This document shows positions 14,357 through 20,417 of a stretch of DNA of 20,417 nt, in pieces. This DNA comes from a virus: positions 1-20,417 of IMG/VR virus record IMGVR_UViG_3300044821_000045; one strand, written 5' to 3'. Each line of letters opens with the position of its first letter. Within the stretch, counting starts at the first letter, position 1. The translations under genes and the position numbers were made by a program. Below the pieces are notes generated by a model, which worked only from the letters and a program-made list of their open reading frames with translations, was not told where the DNA came from and made no database searches.

Positions 14357-14974
14357 TCAGCACGGCTTCCCACCAGCGCCCATGCCCTTGGCGCCTGCGG
14401 TCTTCTGGCGCGCGAACTCCTGTACCACGTTACGCCCAAACTTGCCCGGGCCGTTCTTGGGTCCGCCTTTCGGTTTCCCGGGTGTGTGCACCGTCATGGG
14501 CGGTTTCTTGGGGAAGGGCATTGATGAGGTCATTGTTACCACCTGCTGTTCTGGGTAGACCTGACACTGGACCTGGCTGACGACGTTGCGACCAAACTGG
14601 CGTCTGCCAAATGGTGGCTTAATCGGGTTCTGCGCGTTTGACGCACGAAAGGCAGAAGCCGCGCGGGCATGCGCGTATGCTGCGGCAGTATGCAGGTCAG
14701 CAGCCTTAGGGTTGATCTTACTCAAGGCTTTGCCCGCCGCAAGGTGCGCTTTTTCGGCATCTGCGTTGTTACGTGCCCGCTCAGTCGGGCCATAGATCTG
14801 TGTAGCACCCTGTGACGCGGCATGCGCAACCTGTGAAAAAAGATCATTGTGACTGGCTGCCAGGGCTTTGCCTGACAAGGTCATTCCCTCTTTCATTGCC
14901 GTCATCCCCGCGGTCCACTGGTTCCCGTGGAAGTCGTGGCCAGGAACGTCGCCGAAGGTTACCTTTCTGTCCAT
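14357..14974 (-). CDS. Structural or head-associated protein sharing an N-terminal box with the protease
   Basis: ATG 14974 is chosen (AGGAG seven bases upstream; its first base is the A of the portal's TGA stop); GTG 14977 is one codon earlier. The protein is 205 residues. Residues 5-21 read VTFGDVPGHDFHGNQWT, identical but for one residue to the box at the same position of the protease. An Ala-rich helical middle (about 33-112) follows, with 'HAASQGATQIYG' and 'AYAHARAASAFRASNAQNPI'. The second half is basic and Gly/Pro-rich, with the hexapeptide FGRNVV twice (127-132 and 179-184) around 'TPGKPKGGPKNGPGK'. It ends MGAGGKPC. The function is unknown; a head-associated or processed protein is a guess from the shared box and position. 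Confidence 0.75.
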   Translation of the reverse strand: MDRKVTFGDVPGHDFHGNQWTAGMTAMKEGMTLSGKALAASHNDLFSQVAHAASQGATQIYGPTERARNNADAEKAHLAAGKALSKINPKAADLHTAAAYAHARAASAFRASNAQNPIKPPFGRRQFGRNVVSQVQCQVYPEQQVVTMTSSMPFPKKPPMTVHTPGKPKGGPKNGPGKFGRNVVQEFARQKTAGAKGMGAGGKPC

Positions 14975-17448
14975 CACTTCTCTCCTGCGCCGAAGCCATC
15001 GGCGGGTTGTAAATCAGCGGGAGGATCTGGGGATTCATTTCCGTCCCACTCACCTCGAGCCGTATCCACCTGCGTCACAGGGATGAGGATGGAGCGGCAG
15101 TTGAAATGGTTGGGTGGGCGGAACACATCCCAATTCGGGCTGTCCGCGTTCCACACCGAACCATCCAGCTGCATGCACAGCTCGGTGGTGCGGTCGTCCA
15201 ACACCGCCGAATACTCTAGCGCCTCCACAAACCCCTCCAGCGCGGGATCTGTGAACTCGGCGTAGCGGCCTTCGTTGAACGCGTCAAACAAGTTGGTGCG
15301 GATGGCGGTATTGAGGTACGCAGCGGCCTGCGCCTCGGTGTCGACCCACAGCGCATCCAGCGCAGCATTCACGCCCTCATCCGTCTCTACGCCCTGCACC
15401 GCCTCTGCGCTCGTCATGCCCTTGGCCACCAACCGGTTCCAGATCGCAGTGCGGATCTCGCCCGCCGTAGACCCGGCCTTTACGCCATTGAGCAGTTCCT
15501 GCTGGATGATGCCCTTCACCGCGTCTGAGGCGTTGCCCGCGATGCGGAAAGCATTGGAGTCGATGTAGTCGGCGGCAACGTTCCGGATATCGGTGAAGCT
15601 CAGCCGTGCCATCTTGGCCTTGGGCTGGAACCCGGCGCGGTCGAGCTCGTTCCGGCCCGTGCTCACGCCGTCAATGTACGAGTTCATGAGGCCAGCCTTC
15701 ACCGCGTTCTTCAACTTGCCCACTTCGTCGCCGCTGAACTTGATGGTCTGGATCTTCTCGGGTTGCGCCACTGCGTTCTGGATCTTGGAGTCGCTGGCGA
15801 TGCGCGAGACCACCTGCGCCACGATCTTAGCGGCATCGGCCACGGTGGACGCGGTAGCGGCCATCTGCCGCTGCTCGATGACCGAGAAGTTCACTCGCTG
15901 CGCTGCAGCCGTGAACGCGGCCAGTGAGCAGGAGCGTGGTTGCGCGTGTACGTGAACATGCCCTTCCGCCCTCGTGGCGTCATCGCCAGAGTGCGTGTGT
16001 GTTGCTGCGGTGCCCACGGAGGGCGGAAGGGTCACGTTGACGGTGTTGTCTTGCCGGGCGGCGAACTGCGCCGTTAGTCGTTCAAGACGAGATTCCAAGT
16101 CGGCCAGCTTGGCCGCAGCAGCGTCCTGTGCCTGCTTGGCCTGTTGTGCCTTGGCCTCAGCGTTGGCCTGCATCGTGTCCTGCGCCAGCTTCTGGGCGGG
16201 CGTGACGATGGGCGTAGACAGCTCGTCGCGCGCTGGCATATCGAGCAGGTTGCGGAGAAACGCCTCGTCCTCTTCTGTGGCCACTGCTGTGCCGGCGCTT
16301 ACCATCGCCGTCCACGTGGTGACCAACCAGCGGAGCCGCTCCTCGGACAGAGGCTTGAATGCAAAGCATGGGCCGTCGCCATCGGCAAAGTTGTACTTGG
16401 CCAGGGGCTTGAACAACTGCTCGTTGAGGCAGGCCTCGAGCCGAGCCTGGTCCTGCTGCAGCGTCCAATAGAACGACTCGAGCTGCGTCTGCGACTGCGA
16501 GTATGCACCCGTTTGCCCGGTGTGCGACGCACCCAGCAGGTTCGGCACCAGCATGGAGCGCGCGATGCCGAGGTCAAAGAACGTGATGGCTTCCTGGAAT
16601 GCCTGTGTGTCTCCTGGCATCTCGAGCTTGAACTCCATGCCCTGTGGCACCAGTAACCCGGCGGAACCCTTGAGATTGGCCAGCGTGGTCTGCATTGCGT
16701 AATAATCGTTGGTGCCGGCACGTGGCGCGCTGCTGTCCTTGGCCGTGAGCACCGGGAACCCACCCGCCAACCGCTCGAGGTGGATGAGCCAGTAGTCCTG
16801 GATGCGCCCCTTGGCATACCAGTACTTGTAGGCGGCGCGCAGATCCGAGCGACCGAAGTACGGGTCCTCTTCGGGGGCGTGCACGTAGTAGACAAAGTCA
16901 TTCAAGTCCAACGTCGTGAGCTGCCCGCCCGCCCGCTGCCTGAACTCCGTCAGCGTGCCGTACCCGTCCGTGACGAACTCAAAGGTGGTTGGGTCACGGT
17001 AGCGGAGCGAGGAGATGCCAATCGCTGTGCCCTCGTCAATCTCCACTGCGCTGAATACCTTCTCCACCAATGAGAACCCATAGTCGCGTCCCGCGGCAAT
17101 CGCGTTGAGCGCGTCCACGAAAGAACCTGGGTAGGCGTCGATGATCTGCTCGTAGATCCCCATACGCCGGGCCTGTTCCTCGGGGCTGAGTGGGCAGGAG
17201 TCATCGTACGAGAACGTCCAGCCACGGGATACGATGGCATCACGCTTGAAGGTGCTGGCGGCCTTGACCTGGTCGTCCAGCCTCATGAGGCCAAAGATCT
17301 TGAGGCCCTTCTGGCGGACGAGTTGATCGGGGTTGACACGCCACCACTCACTGGGGCCAACCGTGAACACGGACTCAAGGCTCGTGATGGTGTCGAGCTT
17401 AGGCTGCGCGGGCTGCTTGCCCGTCAGTGGTGTGACGTTGCCGGACAT
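14974..17448 (-). CDS. Portal (DUF935-type, Mu gp29-like) fused to Mu F-like head morphogenesis protein
   Basis: The protein is 824 residues; its ATG overlaps the terminase stop in TGATG. Residues about 30-400 match a DUF935 portal, with 'FKRDAIVSRGWTFSYDD', 'RDYGFSLVEKVFSAVE', 'HLERLAGGFPVLT', 'GMEFKLEMPGDTQAF' and 'QTGAYSQSQTQLESFYWTL'. Residues about 420-465 are an Ala/Gln-rich coiled coil. A His-rich patch (484-501, six His) follows. About 510-795 is the Mu F-like part, closing with 'LEYSAVLDDRTTELCMQLDG' and 'PPNHFNCRS', its C758 and C784 hallmarks. The portal forms the DNA entry ring; the F-like protein is a minor head protein that often travels with the DNA. These are separate genes in Mu; the fusion is seen in other phages. 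Confidence 0.92.
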   Translation of the reverse strand: MSGNVTPLTGKQPAQPKLDTITSLESVFTVGPSEWWRVNPDQLVRQKGLKIFGLMRLDDQVKAASTFKRDAIVSRGWTFSYDDSCPLSPEEQARRMGIYEQIIDAYPGSFVDALNAIAAGRDYGFSLVEKVFSAVEIDEGTAIGISSLRYRDPTTFEFVTDGYGTLTEFRQRAGGQLTTLDLNDFVYYVHAPEEDPYFGRSDLRAAYKYWYAKGRIQDYWLIHLERLAGGFPVLTAKDSSAPRAGTNDYYAMQTTLANLKGSAGLLVPQGMEFKLEMPGDTQAFQEAITFFDLGIARSMLVPNLLGASHTGQTGAYSQSQTQLESFYWTLQQDQARLEACLNEQLFKPLAKYNFADGDGPCFAFKPLSEERLRWLVTTWTAMVSAGTAVATEEDEAFLRNLLDMPARDELSTPIVTPAQKLAQDTMQANAEAKAQQAKQAQDAAAAKLADLESRLERLTAQFAARQDNTVNVTLPPSVGTAATHTHSGDDATRAEGHVHVHAQPRSCSLAAFTAAAQRVNFSVIEQRQMAATASTVADAAKIVAQVVSRIASDSKIQNAVAQPEKIQTIKFSGDEVGKLKNAVKAGLMNSYIDGVSTGRNELDRAGFQPKAKMARLSFTDIRNVAADYIDSNAFRIAGNASDAVKGIIQQELLNGVKAGSTAGEIRTAIWNRLVAKGMTSAEAVQGVETDEGVNAALDALWVDTEAQAAAYLNTAIRTNLFDAFNEGRYAEFTDPALEGFVEALEYSAVLDDRTTELCMQLDGSVWNADSPNWDVFRPPNHFNCRSILIPVTQVDTARGEWDGNESPDPPADLQPADGFGAGEK

Positions 17449-19058
17449 CAGTACCCGCCTCCAAAGTTCATAGCGCTATGGTCATCGCCCGGAATCGCAC
17501 ACAACGCCTGGGCCATGGAGTAGCCCTCGGGCACGGCAAACTTGGGCCGCTGGGTACCAAAGCTCATCGCTAGCGCGTCGGCAATGTCCGGGGACTGCTT
17601 GCCCTGCCGTTTCATCTCGGTCTTGGTCACCAGGTCCTCGACCCGCTCGCCACTGACTGCGTCACTCAGCTCCACGGACGCCAATTGTGCAAGAAACTCA
17701 TCAGTGTCCTCGGTAGAGGCAAAGCAGTCCTCAGCGAAGTCCAGTTTCCCGTCGCGCAGCGCATCGCGCAAACATAGATAAGACTGAACACGGCGATTGC
17801 GCCAACGAACAGGGTCGTCGCTGCCAGCGCCACCCATATACTCAACCACGCTATGACCGCGGCGAATAAGGATATCCCGTGCACCAGCCCCGACGCCAAG
17901 CGAGTCAACAACGATACGATCAATTCCCTTACGTCCACCAGCAGCATAGAACAACGCCTCTGCCTCATCGGCCGCCCGGGCCACAGCGTCGACTGCGGCG
18001 AAGTTGAACCGACGAACCTTGAGGACTACCTCATGGCTTTCCCAGACTTCTTTGACCGCGCAAACAGTTTCATCCTCACCGCCGTCTGCAACGTCGAGGG
18101 AAACGCAAAGGCTTCGTACAGAGCCGTCCGTTCCGCGGGCGTCCCGGTCCATCGCGTCCATGACCCACGCGGTCGGGATGAGCTGTCGAGGCGACGCGTC
18201 GGCAAAGTTCCCATGGGCCCGAATCTGTACAATCGGGGAGTCGACACCGTACTTACACTCGAGCTGCGCAACCCAGTCGCGGTTGATACGGCGGGAGTTC
18301 TCGAGGTTGATGTGGTAGCGATAATAGTTGCCCGCCTCCGACTGCTTGAGGTGTGACGCGGCAAACGACCCGGTCTGCTTCGTGGGGTTGGATATCATGA
18401 CCAAGACCTGCAGCTCGCCGGACGACAGAGCGCCGAAAATCACAGGGAACAGGTGCTCCGGAACGCCGGTGGCCTCATCGACGAGCACGAGCTGGAAGCG
18501 CGCGTGGTGGCCGGCCAGGTTCTCCGGGTGGCTGGCGGTCTCGGCCAGGATACACCAGTCCTTGTCTTCCTGGCCATCAGGGCCCCGCCAGTACACAGCC
18601 GTGTCGTGCACGACGTGAGTAGAGCGGTACCAGGGCTCCGCGCGCTGGTCGATCTTACGGAGCGCAGACCAAAGTCGGGTCCTGAGTTGCGCCAACTTTG
18701 GTGCCGTGCAGACCACCCGACCGTCGAATGCCGTATTGAACCAGTGCGCAATGAGGGCAATGATGTGCGTCTTGCCAGCCCCGTGACCCGAGCGGATCGT
18801 GATGTAAGGCACGCCCGCATGGTTGACTTTGGTAGGGAGCCCAGCCTTCTTTCGCCAGACGTCGGCCACAGCCTCGAGCAGTTCCACCTGGAACTGGTCC
18901 AGTTCCCAACTGGCGCCCGGGTTCTCGGTCAGCGTTGGCTCGCCTTTCAGGGCACGGTGGTTGAGGACGCGGCGGGCAAACTCCACCGGCTCGCGGCGGG
19001 TGGAGTCAATAAACCTCTTCTGCAGGTCAATGCTGGGTTTGCGCTGCGGTGATGCCAC
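17448..19058 (-). CDS. Terminase large subunit
   Basis: The protein is 536 residues; GTG 19058 is set by AAGGAG seven bases upstream. The N-terminal ATPase has Walker A SGHGAGKT (90-97), an adenine/strand region 'RVVCTAPKLAQLRTRLW', Walker B LVLVDEA (190-196) and coupling motif 'MISNPT'. The C-terminal RNase H-like nuclease has probable metal-binding aspartates in LDVADGG (D322), VVDSLG (D385) and SPDIADAL (D491/D494). It cuts the concatemer and drives DNA into the prohead through the portal encoded next. It overlaps the small terminase gene by 32 bases. All essential motifs are present, so it is likely functional. Confidence 0.96.
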   Translation of the reverse strand: MASPQRKPSIDLQKRFIDSTRREPVEFARRVLNHRALKGEPTLTENPGASWELDQFQVELLEAVADVWRKKAGLPTKVNHAGVPYITIRSGHGAGKTHIIALIAHWFNTAFDGRVVCTAPKLAQLRTRLWSALRKIDQRAEPWYRSTHVVHDTAVYWRGPDGQEDKDWCILAETASHPENLAGHHARFQLVLVDEATGVPEHLFPVIFGALSSGELQVLVMISNPTKQTGSFAASHLKQSEAGNYYRYHINLENSRRINRDWVAQLECKYGVDSPIVQIRAHGNFADASPRQLIPTAWVMDAMDRDARGTDGSVRSLCVSLDVADGGEDETVCAVKEVWESHEVVLKVRRFNFAAVDAVARAADEAEALFYAAGGRKGIDRIVVDSLGVGAGARDILIRRGHSVVEYMGGAGSDDPVRWRNRRVQSYLCLRDALRDGKLDFAEDCFASTEDTDEFLAQLASVELSDAVSGERVEDLVTKTEMKRQGKQSPDIADALAMSFGTQRPKFAVPEGYSMAQALCAIPGDDHSAMNFGGGY

Positions 19059-19482
19059 TGGGCATCTCCTTCATGGCCTGCGCAAAATCCCCGGCGAGCT
19101 GCAGGCTCCCACTGTGCTCGACGCGGACGTTACCGCCCCACGCGGAGGGCCTGCGGGCACGCAGGATGCCGAACATGGCGGTGAGGTTACCCTTGTTGGC
19201 CCGGTTGTCGTACGCCCTGGCCAGCATCCGTTCCTCCAGCACGTCGACGCTGGCACTCTGGGCCGCGGCGTATTGGGCCGCGAACTCGGGGTCCACGCGA
19301 CGGCGCTGGAAGAACGACTCGTGAGAGGCACCGCACTTCTTGGCGGCGGCCATCACAGTGAAGTTGCCACTGGCGTAGAGTTCCAAGAACTTGGCGCAAA
19401 CTGCGGGAGTCAGCTTCCCTGGGGTAGACTTGGCGCCTTTACGTCTTGGTACTTGTTTCTGTGCCGCCGCTTTTTTAAGCAA
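19027..19482 (-). CDS. Terminase small subunit
   Basis: The protein is 151 residues, starting at TTG 19482 with the strong site GGGAGGG about nine bases upstream; no better start is in frame. The N-terminus is basic (LKKAAAQKQVPRRKGAKS). Residues about 25-65 form a helix-turn-helix segment ('CAKFLELYASGNFTVMAAAK', then 'KCGASHESFFQRRRVDPEFA'), the DNA-recognition part that marks pac or cos ends. A central helix and the segment 'NLTAMFGILRARRPSAWGG' (a common terminase small-subunit text) follow, then 'VEHSGSLQLAGDFAQAMKEM'. It would form a ring that presents DNA to the large subunit. It is the first gene of the leftward operon. Confidence 0.88.
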   Translation of the reverse strand: MLKKAAAQKQVPRRKGAKSTPGKLTPAVCAKFLELYASGNFTVMAAAKKCGASHESFFQRRRVDPEFAAQYAAAQSASVDVLEERMLARAYDNRANKGNLTAMFGILRARRPSAWGGNVRVEHSGSLQLAGDFAQAMKEMPSGITAAQTQH

Positions 19483-19542
19483 CAGTGTTGACCCTCCCAG
19501 GCACGGCGGATATTACAGCAGCTGAGCGGCAAATGTACAGTC

Positions 19543-19735
19543 TGCACCGGCTGCACCTATAGGTGTAACTGGTTGGTGCAAGGGTAAACGGCTGATTATT
19601 ATGATCTTTATTATACTTGCACCTAAGCACTAAGAGAAAGAGATTGATTTGTATGTACCGAAAGCACATACATAAAAATAAATATACCCCTATATAGAAT
19701 TTAGGGGGCTAAAGTGCGAGTGCCGGTGCGGTGCA
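19543..19735. repeat. Cluster of GGTGCA/TGCACC boxes in the divergent control region
   Basis: TGCACC occurs at 19543-19548, 19552-19557 and 19618-19623. GGTGCA occurs at 19575-19580 and 19730-19735, with near matches GGTGTA (19562) and GGTGCG (19725). Two boxes meet in the perfect 12-bp palindrome CACCTATAGGTG (19554-19565); another pair forms an 8-bp inverted repeat, GGTGCAAG/CTTGCACC (19575-19582 and 19616-19623). A further 7-bp dyad TGTATGT/ACATACA lies at 19650-19672. Repeated short dyads in an AT-rich promoter region suggest operators for a phage repressor or activator, but no regulator gene is in the window. Confidence 0.6.
19603..19640 (-). promoter_or_regulatory. Candidate promoter of the leftward virion operon
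   Basis: The minus strand carries a perfect TATAAT -10 hexamer (19615-19610) immediately after the GGTGCAAG box, with a likely start near 19603 and a ~120-base leader before the terminase TTG. The -35 region (TTCTCT-like, about 17 bases upstream) is poor, as in a promoter needing an activator. A weak plus-strand promoter (TTGGTG 19573-19578, 18 bases, TATTAT 19597-19602) faces it across the same boxes. Confidence 0.45.
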
Positions 19736-19826
19736 AATTTTGGCAATTACCTTAGCAATCAATGAGTTACAAAAAAGGGCGTTCGCAGGTGTACGCGGCT
19801 CCGATTCTCGGCGCATCATCTCGGTC

Positions 19827-20014
19827 GCCCTGATCCGATCGACTCGTGTGCTGCCGGGAGCCTTTTCAAGACTACCCGGGAGTGCCTCCAGGCCTGCATC
19901 TGTGAGCCATTCTCCTCGTGAATGGAGGTCCAACGCTTCACCCGGGCGGTCGGATCGGGGCCTCTGGGGGCATCCCGTTGGTGTCCCCGGCACGCCGAAA
20001 ATGGGGAGACAGGT
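19827..20014 (+). ncRNA. Candidate structured leader RNA upstream of the DUF3854-type gene
   Basis: This plus-strand stretch has no convincing gene but strong folding signals. Helix P1: 19827-19841 (GCCCTGATCCGATCG) pairs base for base with 19947-19961 (CGGTCGGATCGGGGC), 15 pairs including two G-U. Inside it, CCATTC/GAATGG (19907-19912 with 19920-19925, 7-base loop) and CCGGG/CCCGG (19854-19858 with 19875-19879, or the CCCGGG blocks at 19875 and 19941) can form. Helix P2: CTGGGGGCATC (19964-19974) pairs with GGTGTCCCCGG (19980-19990), 11 pairs including three G-U, with loop CCGTT. The G-U pairs fit plus-strand RNA only. No U run follows P2, so it is not an obvious terminator. The Shine-Dalgarno GGGGAG (20003-20008) follows P2. 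A known family is not recognised. Confidence 0.55.
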
Positions 20015-20417
20015 ATGGTGACAGAGGTGGCCGAGCACCCGCAGTCCGCGATGTTGGCGGACTTGGCGAGGTCCGGATTGACGGCGACGGACGCTAAGAA
20101 GCTCAAGCTGAGGGTGCTGACCTCGGACGAAATGGCCGAGGTGTCAGGGAAGGCAAAGCTCAGAGCCAGGGCTGTAGAATTCCCCTACTTCGGGGTGGAT
20201 GGCCGGGACACGGGCACCAAGCGATACAGGTTCCTGGACGAGACCCGGGGGTTCGGGGAGAAGAAGGGCCAACGATACTACCAGCCGCCCGGCACGCTGC
20301 CGAGGGCTTATTTCCCGCCCACCAGGGACTGGGAGAAAGTCGCCGCCAGCATATCGGAAGAGGTGTGGATCACAGAGGGTGAGAAAAAAGCAGCGAAGGC
20401 CTGTAAGGAGGGCCTCG
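20015..20417 (+). CDS. DUF3854 / TOPRIM-like replication protein, N-terminal part (runs off right edge)
   Basis: ATG 20015 with GGGGAG six bases upstream opens a frame that continues to the window edge (134 codons). The N-terminus MVTEVAEHPQSAMLADLARS starts a region with 'SGLTATDAKKLKLRVLTSDE', then 'VEFPYFGVDGRDTGTKRYRF', 'GQRYYQPPGT' and 'YFPP', and finally 'VWITEGEKKAAKACKEG'. The order 'LaxSGlt...a...l', 'y...P.......YfP' and 'lxITEGEkKAlka...G' is the signature of DUF3854, a TOPRIM-related domain found in phage and plasmid primase or primase-helicase proteins; the acidic ITEGEKKA motif is the TOPRIM-type catalytic/metal site. It would serve phage DNA replication. It is transcribed away from the virion operon, so it probably begins the early or replication module. 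The C-terminus is not seen. Confidence 0.88.
   Translation, partial: MVTEVAEHPQSAMLADLARSGLTATDAKKLKLRVLTSDEMAEVSGKAKLRARAVEFPYFGVDGRDTGTKRYRFLDETRGFGEKKGQRYYQPPGTLPRAYFPPTRDWEKVAASISEEVWITEGEKKAAKACKEGL

Noticed and set aside
19964-19990. 11-bp hairpin read as a rho-independent terminator
   Set aside because: It is followed by GGCACGCCGAAAATGGGG without a U run, and the next gene starts 25 bases later, so a leader element fits better.
19483-20014. CRISPR array, tRNA or diversity-generating retroelement in the only sizeable intergenic region
   Set aside because: No regular direct repeats with spacers, no cloverleaf with TTC-type arm, and no reverse transcriptase or template/variable repeat pair were seen in the window.
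19731-20021. Open frame of 96 codons on the plus strand from a GTG, ending in the start of the DUF3854 gene
   Set aside because: It has no ribosome-binding site, mixed codon use and low-complexity text unlike its neighbours, and the same bases show strong RNA pairing. I prefer a non-coding leader, but a short gene is not excluded.
19709-20038. Open frame of 109 codons on the minus strand over the leader
   Set aside because: It starts at a GTG without a ribosome-binding site inside the opposite gene and has no recognisable domain. If real it would be the first gene of the leftward operon. G-U pairs in the helices favour a plus-strand RNA here.

Overview
This window is a piece of a tailed double-stranded DNA phage (or prophage) genome. 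It is GC-rich apart from one AT-rich control region near 19.57-19.70 kb. Almost everything is one tightly packed leftward (minus-strand) virion operon from 19482 down to the left edge. Its gene order is small terminase, large terminase, portal fused to a Mu F-type head protein, protease/scaffold, decoration protein, major capsid protein, an unusual accessory block, neck and tail-completion genes, tail tube, frameshifted tail chaperone and tape measure. Genes mostly overlap by a few bases (ATGA, GTGA, TGATG) and GTG/TTG starts are common. The head proteins look Mu-like (DUF935-type portal, MuF, gpI-like protease, DUF1320/gp36-like connector, Mu G/P2 S-like completion protein). The tail genes look like those of a long-tailed siphophage. 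No sheath, transposase, integrase or lysis gene is visible, so the lifestyle cannot be read from this window, and the sequence does not identify the host.

Region by region (minus strand, read right to left): 19482-17448 packaging; 17448-14974 portal-MuF fusion; 14974-14149 two small proteins of unknown role, the first sharing a 17-residue N-terminal box with the protease; 14152-12560 a composite protease with a ParB/Srx-like insert and a probable nested scaffold gene; 12538-11132 decoration and major capsid proteins, followed by a terminator-like hairpin.

The 11053-3068 block is the accessory part. It holds a 991-residue glycosyltransferase-methyltransferase-glycosyltransferase fusion, three small or appendage-like proteins, a short very basic peptide coupled to a radical SAM protein with C-terminal auxiliary-cluster cysteines, beta-rich candidate appendage proteins, and a protein built of about fifteen 'LTIxD' repeats. 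Its position between capsid and tail genes suggests that the enzymes modify virion proteins or the structural proteins encoded beside them; this is inference. Neck and tail genes (3066-1) close the window.

The 532-base region 19483-20014 separates this operon from a rightward gene at 20015 that encodes the start of a DUF3854/TOPRIM-like replication protein and runs off the window. The left half of this region is AT-rich and carries clustered GGTGCA/TGCACC boxes, dyads and a perfect TATAAT on the minus strand, so it looks like a control switch. The right half has no convincing gene but can fold, on the plus strand, into a 15-bp helix enclosing smaller hairpins and a separate 11-bp hairpin directly before the ribosome-binding site. 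This is the best candidate here for an undescribed element: a structured, possibly switching, 5' leader RNA.
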